This document shows positions 34,677 to 47,048 of a stretch of DNA of 64,000 nucleotides, in pieces; positions within the stretch are counted from its first letter, which is position 1, and each line of letters opens with the position of its first letter. Source of the DNA: Entomortierella parvispora. Lineage: Eukaryota > Mortierellomycota > Mortierellomycetes > Mortierellales > Mortierellaceae. Both the position numbers and the translations under genes were made by a program. Where the stretch lies: contig OY752140.1 in the NCBI GenBank assembly GCA_963573315.1, positions 806,001-870,000 of the forward strand, written 5' to 3'. The notes below the pieces were generated by a model that searched no databases, was not told the origin of the DNA, and worked only from the letters and a program-made list of their open reading frames with translations.

Positions 34677-37462
34677 CTATAGATCGACCTTGGCCGAGTA
34701 CTCGCGAATCTTGGAGTAGATCTGCTCATCCAGACCGTCGCCGTCGCGCCCTGCAACAATCGCCAACAGGTCTTTTGTGACCTGGTAGTTGCCTAAAATG
34801 TCCACATGATCAGCTGTGCGCTTGCCGCCACGAATGTCCACTGGCGAAGGAGAACTCCGATGTGTAAACTCGCGCGTGATCACCTGCAAACCAGACGGGT
34901 TGTACAGCTTCTTTTTCCATCCCTCCACACACATGTATCCCGTAGAGAGCAATGGCACCGTTCCGTCGCTACCAAGAGTTCAACGTATATACATTAGAAC
35001 ATGTTTCAGAATTATACATCCTTTCGTCGATAATAATCAAAAGTAGAATCTTACCCATCACCCTGATGAATACCGTAGCTAATACCCAGTTTCTCGTCAT
35101 GGACCGAAGTGTCAATATAGATATTTGGGACCTGGCCAGTTTCATCCGACACATTGCCCGGTCGCTGGTCAAAGATGGGTGGAGTCAGGTCGCTCATGCG
35201 ATTGTAGGAATAGCTGCGCTCGGTCGACTTGCCGACGCCGTACAGGCAGTAAACCTTCATATTGGGTGCATTTGGGAGCCTAGCTTCCAGGGGATTCGTC
35301 CATGAGGTGGCCAACTTGTCAGTTTCATCCATCTCTTTCTCTGTCACGGAAGCACCAACAGTATAGTTGTGTGCCAACATGTTGTTGTAGTCAACGCCAG
35401 CCATTTTCGACAAAAGTTTCATGCTCTCATCCATCGTGTGGTGCTTCATATCGGATCCATCTGCAAACGCAAGCATGGCTCCGAACGACGGCGACTCCTT
35501 GTCGTTCCAGTGTCCTTCCTTTGTCGCATTGGGTGACTCTTCGTTATTGGCAATTCTTTCCTTGACCAGTGTCTCTTCTTCATCGTGAGTACCATCATCG
35601 GGCGCGCTGTTGACAGCTCCCCAGACACGGTCTCCGCCCTTGGGAATCATGCTGGAGAGACCTCCCCAGCTTCTAAAGAGATCGGCTCGCTCGCGTCTGG
35701 AAAAGAACTTTTCCAAAACATACGCGCTAACAACGCCCAGTTGCGCGGTATCGCGGACTTCACCCGACAAAACCGCCGCCAGAGTCTTTGGGACCCCCAG
35801 CATGGGTCCTGCAATGTTGACAAAAGTGTGAACGTGATCATTAACCCAGCTGGGGCCACCGTTGCCGCCATCTTTGGACTCGACCCACTTGAAAAAGTAA
35901 AATATAACAGGCGACCCCATCGAGTGTGCTACAAGAACATGTTTCTCTCCAGTGACCTTGAGGGACAGCTCCAAACTCGCCTTCAGTCGAGAAAAGTAAT
36001 GGTCTCTGTTCTCCAAATTGGCGTAAGAAAGTCTCCAGTCGTAAGAGGCCAGATGCATGTTGTTGTTGTCATAGCCAATGGCCGCCAAGTTCTAGTTGGA
36101 ATAGTTGAATAAGTTCTGCAAGTGTTAGTTTGGGAAAGCATAGTACGCAGAAATCCATGAATGCCCTTCCTTTCTGCATGATAGCGAGCCGCATACTTTG
36201 ATGATCGGGGCCCAGACCCAGTAGCTAAAGGTGGATCGTTCAGTTCAGACGTCAGCTCAAAGGAATAAAGTAATGTCGTCATGAGGAGCATGAGCGCGCA
36301 AGTTTCACATATAAGGACAAGCAGGGATGCGTGAACCAAATCAATCAGGATTGTGATGCTCACCCTTGCACAAAGTAATCTGCTGCCTCTAGACCCTGCG
36401 CTGCTCGAAGACGGACGCCCTCTGGATCCAGTCCTGTCTTTGGGTCCAAACGCAAGTTGGTAATCCAGCAGTCCTTGTCCAACAACACTGCCTTGAACAT
36501 TGCTAAATACAACCGGAAAGCACAGGAAGAGCAGGAAGATCAGCAACGACAACAATAACAACAGCAAAGCTATTGGGGCGCCTCATACTTCAAAAGAGTC
36601 AGAGTTGCGATCCGTCTTGCAGGGCCCTTTATCAAACTTACTTGTTGTGCCCCACATTCGCTTGCGGAAATACTTTTGAGAGCAATTGTTTGTAGTTGAC
36701 CATGACTCCAATCCTGTCGAAACAATGCCGGGGATCAAGGTCACCTGTAGTCAAGAGAACATCGTATGATCGAGTTTTAGCGATTGGGCTGAAGAATGAA
36801 CAGGATCAACAAAACCTGTTTGGATAGCTTACAGGGTATTTGGGCTTGTAGCCATGTTCCTCCCGCATTTCCTCGCCCGGAAAGAACTCCTCCTCCGTGA
36901 GGATTTCCGGTTTGAACATGGCCGAGACATTGCCGATAAACTCGTCAGGGATCATTCCCGAGGGCACCATTGAGGCGATGTCAAAGTCCTGAAGGTAGTG
37001 GGAAAAAGCCTCGATGTAAGCAGCATCCTTGGACTGCCGCATCAAGACAGTGGCAAGACCCATGCCGATGATGATACCGAGCAAGAGGATGACTCTACGC
37101 CGGGTGGCCGGTGCGACATGCTTCTTGTGGTCCTTGACCCCCTCCTGATCATGGACAAAAAGGGCTTGGTGGAGATAGTCAGCCACGGACGGGTTCCTGC
37201 TCAGGGACGGATGCCTGACCTCGATCTTTGCGTTCTTTGGAAGGTTGTGAGAGAGGTTTGTGTTTGCATCCTTGGCGTTTTCCATGGCTGATGAAATGTC
37301 CTGAGGAGATGCATTGTCCAGCTTGTCATGGGGGGAGTTGCCGTTGGAGTCGCGATTGCCGTTGTTGGTGGCGTGGACATTGGTGTTGTCGCTGTTACGA
37401 GCATGGCCGTTGGAGTCGTTCGCGCCGCCCTTCTGGGCTTGTTTCCGTTTCCTGGGAGGCAT
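34677..37462 (-). CDS. LRO1: Phospholipid:diacylglycerol acyltransferase (PDAT)
   Basis: Transfers an acyl group from phospholipid to diacylglycerol to make triacylglycerol at the ER (family knowledge). Predicted 742 aa; exons 37462-36833, 36744-36642, 36502-36364, 36224-36197 (28 nt), 36091-35055 and 34968-34677, all in phase. The N-terminus is Asn/Ser-rich and followed by a single membrane segment at about 124-141. The LCAT-like alpha/beta hydrolase domain shows VTLIPGIVSTGLESW, the nucleophile motif AHSMG (Ser357), Asp437 in GDGTVPLLSTG and His490 in DHVDILGN, so the catalytic triad is complete. MHLASYDWRLSY is PDAT-typical. It shares a short intergenic region with the divergent GlnRS gene. 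Confidence 0.95.
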
Positions 37463-37953
37463 GGAGAGTGTGGAGTAAGGGAGAGGGGAGAGGGAGAGGG
37501 AGAGAGGGAGTGAAGGAGGAGGAGAGGAAAGGGAGGAGAAGAAGCGTTGGGGTGCGAATGAATGAAGGTCCGCTCTTGGCTCTCTTTGTCTCTCGTTGTC
37601 TTGCTGACACAAGCCGGTTTGCGAATGATCTGCATGCAGCGACAGTCCAAAGGGACAGGAAGACCGCTGTGATCGCATGCGCTGCAGGTGTCCCTTTCCA
37701 CACTCTTGACTCTCACACCTCCCATTGTTATTTTGGCTTTCTCGGTGCGAGCGTGCTGATCGCTTCTTTTTCTTTCTTCTCGTGGTCCATTCATTATTTT
37801 TTTTTAACATCCTTTTTTCCCTCTCCTCTTCCCCTGTCGCACCCTCACACCCTCACACCCTCACACCCTCACACCCTCACACCCTCACACCCTCACACCC
37901 TCACACCCTCACACCCTCACACTCACATCCTCACTCACACATACACACACAAA
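37463..37953. promoter_or_regulatory. Bidirectional intergenic promoter, PDAT / GlnRS
   Basis: 491 nt between divergent start codons; carries pyrimidine tracts and the CACCCTCA array listed separately. No TATA box recognised. Confidence 0.5.
37840..37920. repeat. Ten tandem copies of CACCCTCA
   Basis: A perfect 8-bp tandem array ending 33 nt upstream of the GlnRS ATG, so it lies in the core promoter or 5' UTR. It degenerates into ACTCACATCC/CACACA sequence towards the start codon. Confidence 0.9.
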
Positions 37954-40900
37954 ATGTCGGACGATCTGGTCATCCTTTTCCAGAACATCGGCCTGACCGA
38001 GCAGAAGGCCAAGGAGACAGTCAAGAACAAGAACCTCGCCCCCACCCTCGAGAAGGCAATCCACGCTGCTGGATTCCAGGACAAGGCCTCGAACAAGGGA
38101 ACCGGCGCCCTCCTCTATGCCCTCGCCTCCACCATCTCCCCTGGTGCCCAGCCCCATCTCATCTACCTCGCCGAGGCCATCCGTGACTCGTACGTGTGCT
38201 CATTTGGATCAATTCAATTACTTCTTCAGGGTTCTCATGGGAAGATCGCTCTCATCGTTACGATCCTCTCCCATGCACTCACTCTGACCCACTGTCACGC
38301 GAAATCTCGCGCAAGTCGCCCAGCCTGAGCTAATCCAAATTCAACACGATCTCCTGTCCCTCGTCCATTAGAAAACTCACTTCGACTGATCAGGTTTCCG
38401 GTAAGAGTCGCGATCACCCTACCCTTCTCTACCTTGAAACAGCTATAATCAAAAGGTCATTTTCTGGAGAACTAACTTGATGCCCAATATACGCTCATTA
38501 TGACGCACAATGATTAGCTGCCATCAAGTTTGTTAACGACAAGACCGAGATTGACGAGGCCCTGTTCAACGAGGAGTGTGGTGTCGGTATGCAGGATGAG
38601 TCATTCTTTGAGGCAAAGACAACCGAGGCGCAGCTTATGGCTAAGACTCTAACATCGTGTTTGCCTTCTCTCCTTCATGCTTGTAGGAGTCATCGTGACC
38701 AAGGAGGATGTCATCAAGGCTGTTGATGCTTACACAGAATCCGTCAAGGATAGACTTGTCAAGGATCGTTACAAATTCTTTGGCATGTTCTTTGGAGGCG
38801 CCAAGGCAATCCCCAGCCTCAAGTGGGCTAATGGAGGAGACATCAAGGAAGCTGTCGATGCCAAGATGTTGGAGGTTCTTGGACCCAAGGATGAGCGCGA
38901 TGCCATTGTCAAAAAGGTATGTTACATTGGTCTCCTGGGCGATAGAAAACCGGCTCCAGGTGTGGGAGGGGATAAGTTCACAGGGGACATTTGGAAAGAT
39001 AAAGGACACAGGGAAGCGAGAGCCCAAGCGCAGGATACTGTGCCCACGAGGGCAGAATATGGAAGAAACTTTGTGTGTGAAGGTGTATTTCTGCTGACCA
39101 TCCACACCCCTTGCCTCCTTATCTCCAATTGATACTGATCCGAGTAGAAGAAGGAACCCAAGGTCGAAGCAAAGGAGATTAAGAAGACGGAGGCCGCCGC
39201 TGATGTTAGCAAGGCTCCCGACATGTTCTTTGAGGGCGAGCTCTCTAAGCTTCACGTTCCTGGAGGCAACCCCCAGATCAAGCCAGAGTTGATGGTCGAG
39301 CACCTGAAGGCCACCGGCGGAAAGTATGTTACCCGCTTCCCTCCAGAGCCCAACGGTTTCTTGCACATTGGACACGCCAAGGCGATCAACATCAACTTTG
39401 GACTTGCCAAGGCACACAACGGCATCTGCAACCTTCGTTATGACGATACCAACCCCGAGGCTGAGGAGGAGAGATACTTTGAGTCTATTCTGGAGATTGT
39501 CAAGTGGCTCGGATTCACTCCTAGCGAGGTCACCTACTCCTCAACCCATTTCCAGCGCCTGTATGAGCTTGCCATCGAGTTGATCAAGAGAGACAAGGCC
39601 TACATTTGCCACGTATGTATTGAAGGATTAGAGGAGACGAAAAAAGATCTCCTTTCGGTGAAGTGCATTTCAATTAACAGACTGTCTCTCAACGTCCATT
39701 TAGTGCACAGGAGAGGAGATTCAGAAGCACCGTGGAGGCCCAGAGCGTGGCCCCCGTACTGCATGTGTCCACCGTGATAGACCCATTGCCGAGTCCCTGG
39801 AGCTTTTCGAAAAGATGAAGAACGGAGGATTCAACGAAGGCGCGGCTATTTTGCGCATGAAAATGGATCTCGAGAACGGCAACCCCCAGTTCTGGGACTT
39901 GGTCGCCTACCGTGTTTTGAAGTCAGCCCACCACCGCACTGGCACCGAGTGGGTGATTTACCCCACCTATGACTACACTCACTGCTTGGTCGACTCTTTT
40001 GAGAACATTACGCACTCGCTCTGCACGGTCGAGTTTACTCAGTCCCGTCCCTCTTACTACTGGCTTTGCGATGCTCTCGAGGTTTACAAGCCCGTCCAGT
40101 GGGAGTACGGTCGTCTGAACGTTGCAAACACGATCTTGTCAAAGCGCAAAATTGCAGAGCTGGTCAACAAGGGTTACGTTTTTGACTGGGATGATCCTAG
40201 ATTGTACACTCTTCCCGCCATCCGTCGTCGTGGTGTCCCTCCCCAGGCCATCAACAACTTTGTCCATACATTGGGCGTGACAAAGTCCGACACTGTGATT
40301 GAGGTGTCAAAGTTGGATACGTTTATTCGTGACTACCTGAACGAGACTGCACCTCGTCTCATGGGTGCCTTCAACCCCATCAAGGTCACTCTCGAGAACT
40401 TGCCCGAGGGTCATGAGGAGATGATCACTGTCCAGAACAAGCCCAAGGATCCCTCAATGGGCGAGCACACTATCCCCTTCACTCGCGAGCTCTGGATCGA
40501 TGGCTCTGATTTCAGAGAGGTGGACGACAAGGACTTTTTCCGCTTGGCTCCTGGCAAGACTGTCGGTCTCTTGAACGTGCCTTGCCCCATTACCTGCACC
40601 AAGGTGATCAAGGACAACAATGGCAAGGTTGTTGAGCTCGTTGCTCGTTACGAAGATGCCCCTGGTTTCAAGCGCCCCAAGACCTATATCCAGTGGGTTG
40701 CAGAGAGTCCCAAGTATGGATCGCCCGTTCGTTTAGATGAGGTGCGTCTGTTTGAGCGTCTGTTCAACCATGCCAACCCTCAGGACAAGCGTGAGGTCCC
40801 CGGTGGATACTTGAGTGATGTGAACGCAGACAGTTTGTCGATTGAGAAGGGAGCGATTGTCGAGATTGGCTTCTGGGATATGATGGACCGTTGGGCCAAG

Positions 40901-41092
40901 ACAAGCGAGACCAAGACGGACTACGAGGCCATGCGGTTCCAGTTGACTCGTATTGGCTACTTTTGCGTAGACAAGGAATCTGATTTAGGCGACTTCCGAT
41001 CCAAGGGCGATCGCTCCCTCAAAGAGTCTGTCAAGAAGATTATTTTGAACCGTACAGTCAGCTTGCAGGTTAGCAATGCACTTAAGAAGTAA
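37954..41092 (+). CDS. GLN4: Glutaminyl-tRNA synthetase (cytosolic, eukaryotic type)
   Basis: Class I synthetase charging tRNA-Gln. Predicted 805 aa; exons 37954-38189, 38372-38400 (29 nt), 38518-38586, 38687-38916, 39148-39612 and 39704-41092. The tiny exon 2 is required: it restores SKLTSTDQVSAAIKFV in frame, matching the conserved N-terminal domain. Residues 1 to about 190 are the GlnRS-specific N-terminal tRNA-affinity domain. A Lys-rich linker follows, then the catalytic core with HIGH at 261-264 (PNGFLHIGHAKAI) and the KMSKS-equivalent LSKRK at about 488-492, then the C-terminal anticodon-binding beta barrels (HTIPFTRELWIDGSDF). Full length for a fungal GlnRS, no defects seen. Confidence 0.96.
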
Positions 41093-42451
41093 GGAGGAAA
41101 TAAGAGAAGAGTGTCGATGTGGCGAACGACAAGAAATGACGATGACCTGATGTTATTCGTTGGTTTGCTTGTCGATCAATCGGAACTACCCTAATATCAA
41201 TCTGAGAATAAAAAACGCCAGAAAAAAAACATTGTCCGTTATTGTTCACAAACATGCACAGATTCTGAAGAGCGCACGCTAGCTAAATGTCATTGCGTAT
41301 GTACACTACAAGAGCAAAGAGACAGCGTGGCCAAGACAATTTGTCGGAGGAGGAATGATAAACAGTCAGCAGATGGCGCCTTAAGGTGATGTATCTCATG
41401 AAGCAACAAGTGGCAGGACAAAGTCATGTATCTGTCAAGATGTAAATGTGCTGGCGTTGTGCTGCTTGCAGCGAAGCAGAAGCAGAAGCATTCGAGGATG
41501 GGTATGCACCCTTTTTTTTGTTCTCTTTCCCGCACTTTTTTATTTTTGTCGACCTGTCCCAGACGTTGGGAAAGTGAAGGCCACATGGCAAGGTGTGACA
41601 GACCTGGAAGCGGGAGTGGAGGTGCCACAAAAAGGTCCCTTCAGGGTGCTGCTGCCTTATCCTGCTGTAGGCAAAGAACGAATGGTGTGGAGCAAGAGGA
41701 TTGTGAGCAAGCCCATTTTTTTTTCTTTTTCAAACAAACAGAGGGTTAAAAGTCCTCCGACCTGACTGACGCAAGGCAGCAAGAAAGGTAAAGAAAAAGG
41801 GCAAGCAAGCCAAACAGCCAAACAGCAGAGGAAGAAAGAGAAGCCAGCAGAAGAGAAAGAAGTGGTGCTCACTGACAAAAACTCAACCTTGTTTCCACCA
41901 CATGGCCTCTCTGTTGTGGTTGCTGCTGTTTTCAGGGAGAGCATAGGAGGGGGAGGTGCGAGCCAGGTGGATCATATCAAGGCGCATCCTTTTGGAAGGC
42001 AAGGCGGGTGCAGCGCATGGGAGGAGTCTCATGGCAGTGTTAGTCAAGAGAGCATGAGCCGGCATGCTGAGCAACCTGCGGCGGAAGCAATGACCAGGGA
42101 GGGCCAGAAGGGGAGGAAGAACGAACGGTGGAAGGAAACGAGGGAGCAAAGACACACCGTGAAAACGAATGAAAAATTGAAAAAGTTACAGTTTTCGGTC
42201 CTCGTATTTTTACAGTTTCCGCCGGGATTGGAGCGAGAGAGAGGCGCCCTTTTTTCCTTTTTTCTCGTTTCTGCTCTTTTCTCTCTTGCTCATTCTTTTC
42301 TCTCTCTCTCTCTCCTCTTCTTCTCCATTGCTATCTCTTCCTTTCTCGCTCTCTCCGTCCCACTCTCCCAATCGCATCCGCCCCATCCCCTTTCTCCCTC
42401 TCCCTCTCTTTCTCCCTCTCCCTCTCTTTCTCCCTCTCCCCCTCCTTCTCA
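41093..42451. other. Intergenic: GlnRS 3' flank and SDR-gene promoter
   Basis: 1.36 kb. An AATAAAA polyadenylation-like signal occurs near 41205. The last 230 nt before the next ATG are almost pure pyrimidine, with repeated TCTCCCTCTCCCTCTCTT units. No gene seen. Confidence 0.55.
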
Positions 42452-45232
42452 ATGGTCTCCTCTCGAGCCTCCCCTCCTCCTGCACACCGCACTCAGCGCG
42501 CGCTCAGCATGGCTGCAGAGACAAGACGGCCTAGAGATCTCCATCTCCACCACCCCCATCCTACCATTGCCCCTGAATATCACCAAAGCTACCCTTCGAC
42601 CCCCACCTCTCCTTCGCTCGATGTACTGTCCTTTGGCCCACCCTCTTCTGCATCCTTAGTGTCCTCTTCCTCTTCCTCACATCTCCACAATGTCGCTGCT
42701 GACCCCTCACTCTTTGGCACTCTTGATCAGTTCCAACGCACTGCCCCAGCTTCCTTGGCCGACCAGCGCAAGGAGGCCAGGATTGCGCAACGTCAACGGC
42801 GTGAACAGATTATTCTAAAGCTGCAGCGAGAGCAAATCGAAGCACAAGAAAAGGCCAAGGTCGAGAAACTGGAGCGACAGCAAGCCAAGATGGAACGCAA
42901 ACAAAAGCGTGCAGAGATCGCCTCTGCTCGCGATCTTGACATTCCAGATCGGGAGCAGCAAAGATACCGTCTTCATGACTCCCAACCACCACACCACGAC
43001 GACGCTGTCACTTCATCGCAACACATCCGTTCCCTGCAGCAACGATCTCTTCCCATCCACCCATACTCGCCAGAGCCTGAGGTTCATTTCCATTCGAGCC
43101 AATATTACCACGTTGATGGCGTTGTCTACCAACGTTCCCCACAGCAATATCCACAGAATGAAGGGGGCCTCTCTTCTGCCTCATCATCAGCCTCGACCGC
43201 ATCCCGCTCGTCTCATTCAGCACCCGACCGGTTACGGTCTTTGAGTCTGAAGGGCACCCACAAGTCCATGTATGACCTCAGACCGTGGACAGGCCCTTCT
43301 TCACCCACCGTCCCGTCCGCGCATTACGAGCAACAACCGCAGAGTCCATTCTATCAACATCACCACCACGACCAACATTCGCCACAGGACCATTACTACT
43401 ATTCTGGGTACGAGAGTGATGAAAACTCGTCGTCGCGATCCCATGGATGGGACTCATTGATGGATACTCTACACTCACCCACTGTCTCATCCCCATCAGA
43501 CGACAGCTGGGACTCTAGAGATGAGCCCGAACTGGATCTGGTGGAGTCGATGAGTTCTCTCACGATGTCACACAACAATGGCAGTGGCAATGGCAAATAC
43601 CTCCTTGGTACGTATTTTCTTATTCTAGTTTATGTCTTGATGATCATCTCTTTCTCCACCCCTCTTGAGTCAAATCTTGCATCATCGTATATACCTGATG
43701 TACTTTTCTGGCCAGTAAACTTGACGGCGGGCTCATGTCCAAAGAGAATGAGTGACAAAAAGTAACGTCTTCTGGACCAGCGCATGCGCAATTGGCCAGC
43801 TGTACGCTAACAACTCAAGGTTGCGGCTTGCATGCTGAGGCTTGTAGCGCTGAGTAATGACAGACTGTCTTGGGCGAATTGGGCTTGGGTGGCGATTTAC
43901 CCTGAACAAACAAACGCACCGGCCTATTGGCGCAGTGGCGAAAGGTCAGAGTGGGATGGGGGGGAGTGACGATCGACCTGCATTCGATCACCAATTGCGC
44001 GTCGTTGCCCCTTTCTCCTCTCGCCAATTGTCTCCGTCCCACGTTTCTGTATCACGCTGCACTATAATGCAATTCCTTTAATTCACTTGCGCCCAAATTA
44101 TTGCTCCATGTCTCAAATGTCCATTTTGGCCATTCAGCAGTGCTTCCGTGGATTTAACCGTCCACATGTATTCGTCTTCTCACACCTGTCTTCTCCCACC
44201 CTGTTTTCCTTTATTTCCTTTATAGTCCTTGGCGCCAATGGCAGAACTGGAATCGAATTGGTCAAGCAGGGTCTCGAGCGAAACTATCGTGTCACGGCAT
44301 TCGTCCGTGACGACAAGGTTCTGCTTGAAGACACCTCGTTGCGGAAGAACCAAAACTTGCTTATTGTCCGCGGCTCACCCACATCCCAAGCGGACCTGGA
44401 TCGATGCGTCGAGGGACAGGATGTTGTTGTGAATGTCATTGGGGTATGTCATCGGATCCACACTGCTTTTTTTTTATTGCTCTCGCCTTTTTTCTTGGTC
44501 CATCCTCTTTTGCATGCAGGTGCCACAAGCAACCATTAAAAGCTCCGCTTTGGTTTCTGCCTCTTTTGCTGTGCGAGACAATCGAGACCAATCCCAGAAT
44601 ACACGACTCACCAACTCACACAACAACAACAACAACAACAGATTATCTAACCTCGATATCTCGATATCCTCTCTCTCTTCTCAAATCTCTAAAACTAGGC
44701 ACGACTCATGGCCAATGACACCACAATCAGCTCCCACTCTCAAGTGGTCTTGAACAATGCCATGAAGAAACATGGTGTGCGTCGGCTAATCGTCGTCACC
44801 TCATATGGATGCCTTGGTTTGCGAAACTACCTGATCAGCACGCGCAAACTGTTCTCTCGCGTCTTTATGACTGGGATTCTCAAGGACAAGGTTTTGCAGG
44901 AGGACATTATCCAGCGGGACAGTGAACACTTGGACTGGACCATTGTTCGACCGATCACCCTTAAGGACGGTGACCTGTCTGAGAAATACTGGGTCAGCTC
45001 TGAAGCTCTACCATCCACCAATAAGGTCAAGGTCCTAACCCGTAAAGACCTGGCCCATTATATCCTGACCATCATCAATCAGAAGCAACAATACCAGATG
45101 ATCCGGAGTATTGCTGGCAAGCCTCGGCCCAGCAAACCGAACCCATTTTGTCCATTTGAGCGGAAAAAGATGGAGCAGACTCGACAGCCAGAACTCGACT
45201 TTGAAAGGCAAATGTCGGAAAAGTTTTGTTAA
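42452..45232 (+). CDS. Atypical SDR (NmrA/BLVRB-like NAD(P)-binding) with long disordered N-terminus
   Basis: Predicted 635 aa in three exons, 42452-43607, 44226-44443 and 44699-45232, phases 1 and 0. The first 380 or so residues are low-complexity: Ser/Pro/His-rich with one charged helix (about 90-150, rich in Arg/Gln/Glu/Lys). The splice junction rebuilds the first Rossmann strand as KYLL|VLGANGRTG (glycine motif at about 387-394). It is followed by YRVTAFVRDD, VVVNVIGARLMANDTT, RLIVVTSYGCLGL and WTIVRPITLKDG, an atypical SDR fold close to NmrA and biliverdin reductase B-like oxidoreductases. Substrate unknown. Because strand beta-1 is encoded half before and half after the intron, the fusion looks genuine. 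Start could alternatively be the Met at 42509. Confidence 0.82.
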
Positions 45233-45364
45233 CGGTGACCGAACCCCGAACACGACCTGGCTCTTACCCTGCAGATGAATATCTCTCAAAACTCATGCAT
45301 GGATCTCTGCTGTGGCTTACCTAACAACTCCACCTACCAGACATTACCCTACCACCACCATTCT

Positions 45365-45391
45365 CCCCCCCCCCCCCCCCCCCCCCCCCCC
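45365..45391 (+). repeat. Poly-C tract (27 C)
   Basis: Uninterrupted run of 27 cytosines about 130 nt downstream of the SDR stop codon. Length is prone to sequencing error. Confidence 0.75.
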
Positions 45392-46910
45392 ATCATTAAT
45401 CTCATCCGTTTCTTAATTGCTATTCTCCTCCACACCTGTAATCATGTAGATAATAAAATCAGTAAAGTATGACCAAGCATCCTCATCTTGGGTAGCTGCA
45501 AAAGTCAGAATCGCTATCCGTTTCTCCAATGACATGTGGTTAACGGGCAAAGCACAGTACCTACTTTTCAGGGGTAGAGAGGGACAGGGCTCGATGTTCT
45601 GAGCAACTTGAAGAATAGCGAGAGCAAAAGGACTCCGTTCGAGAAACTTTTCTAGTTTCCCCAACTTTATTTATTGTTGGAGCGATTCGGTCCATTGGAA
45701 GACCATGGATCTCAATGCTCAAAGGAAGATGTGGCACCATGGCGCCTTGGAGCCAGGGGAAACTCGGATCGCGCTGCGCTTGATCGAGTCTCATCTTTCC
45801 CCGATGGTACGCGATTGGTAATCAAACCGTTGAACCGAGCCCGCGAATGCAGGCTAAAAGGGGGAGGAAGGGGGGTTTTTGCAAGGCTGATTCAATGTAG
45901 CTTTTCAATGTTGGGTTGTGCGGGGGGAAGGGGAAGGGGGAGACAGTTGAAGCAACTACAGTATCTGGATTGTTTGACGCCTCACAGTTCAGAAAGCTCA
46001 GCACTGTGAATTTTCAGGGGGAAGATCCCTTGGTAAGCGCTAGAGTTGCATGAAGGCTGCAGGTTTTCGGTCTCCGAGCAATTTTAAAAGAGAGGCAAGG
46101 TGTAAGTGAGGTAAGGAATAAAAATGTCAGTGGCGGGCGATGTCCACTGTCTCTTAGGACCCTGCGTAAAAGTGCCCTTGCGCCGAAACCTGCATGCTTA
46201 GACCGACGGCTTTGAAAAAGTGCACAGAGGAAAACCTTCTTGATGGTTTGTGCAACGCATGCCCGATGTTTGTTGTGTGGACCATCTCTGTATTTAAAGC
46301 CTAGACTTGCTCGTTTCCCTTACTTTTTTTTTTCTCTTTTTTGGCAACAACAGCTCCATTGACACCGCCTTTTTCTTTCTCTCTCGCTCGACCTCCCCCT
46401 CCTTCTTCCAACACGACACCTCAGTACCCTGACTTGGGCTGAATCCGATCTTCTTTCTCTTCTTCCTTCATTTTGGTACCTGCATTGTCTTTCTTCCCCT
46501 TTCTCGCACCCCTCATCTGTTCTATTCGACTCTCAGGTTCGTTTTTGTTTGTTCTGCTGTTAGTCTTTTCTGTTGTTTGTTCACTTGATCGCCCGTCCTC
46601 GTGCGTTGTCCAATTGCTCGATCCATGAGGTTCCGCGGAAGGAATAAGCTGCTTTCCCTCTAAACCCTGACCGGAGCTTTCAAATTTCCCTGCTTCGCCA
46701 TTTTTTTATTTTTGTTTCTGAAGATTCGTCAGTTGTCGCCATTCTTGCCTGAAGGCTGTGTATCCCCACTCCGAAAGGGCACTTTCCTAAATAGCCAACA
46801 GATTCGGGAACTCCAATTGCCCCATAGGAATGAACGTCCACTCGGACAAAAAGCGATGACCCATTCAAGCCTGCTCACCATTCTTCCGGCTCTTGATCTG
46901 ATTTCGCGTT

Positions 46911-46918
46911 TATATAAG
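46911..46918 (+). promoter_or_regulatory. TATA box TATATAAG of aminotransferase gene
   Basis: TTTATATAAGAG lies about 130 nt upstream of the ATG at 47049, a normal TATA to start-codon distance in fungi. Confidence 0.55.
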
Positions 46919-47048
46919 AGAGGAAGAGAGAGTGCACTCCTTCAATATTTCTACCATCATCCCAACTTACATTGGCTGTTCCTCCACCCATTCAGCTCTT
47001 TCAGAAGCTACTTTTTTTAGGAACACCCAGTCATCGTCATCAATTGAA

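Larger units (their letters stand above)
45233..47048. other. Intergenic: SDR 3' flank and aminotransferase-gene promoter
   Basis: 1.8 kb. Contains the poly-C run, pyrimidine tracts near 46320-46530 and TATA-like sequences at about 46291 (TATTTAAA) and 46911 (TATATAAG). No gene is supported. Confidence 0.55.

Noticed and set aside
42810-43496. Antisense frames within the SDR gene exon 1
   Set aside because: Shadows of the plus-strand coding sequence with no independent start, splice or domain evidence.
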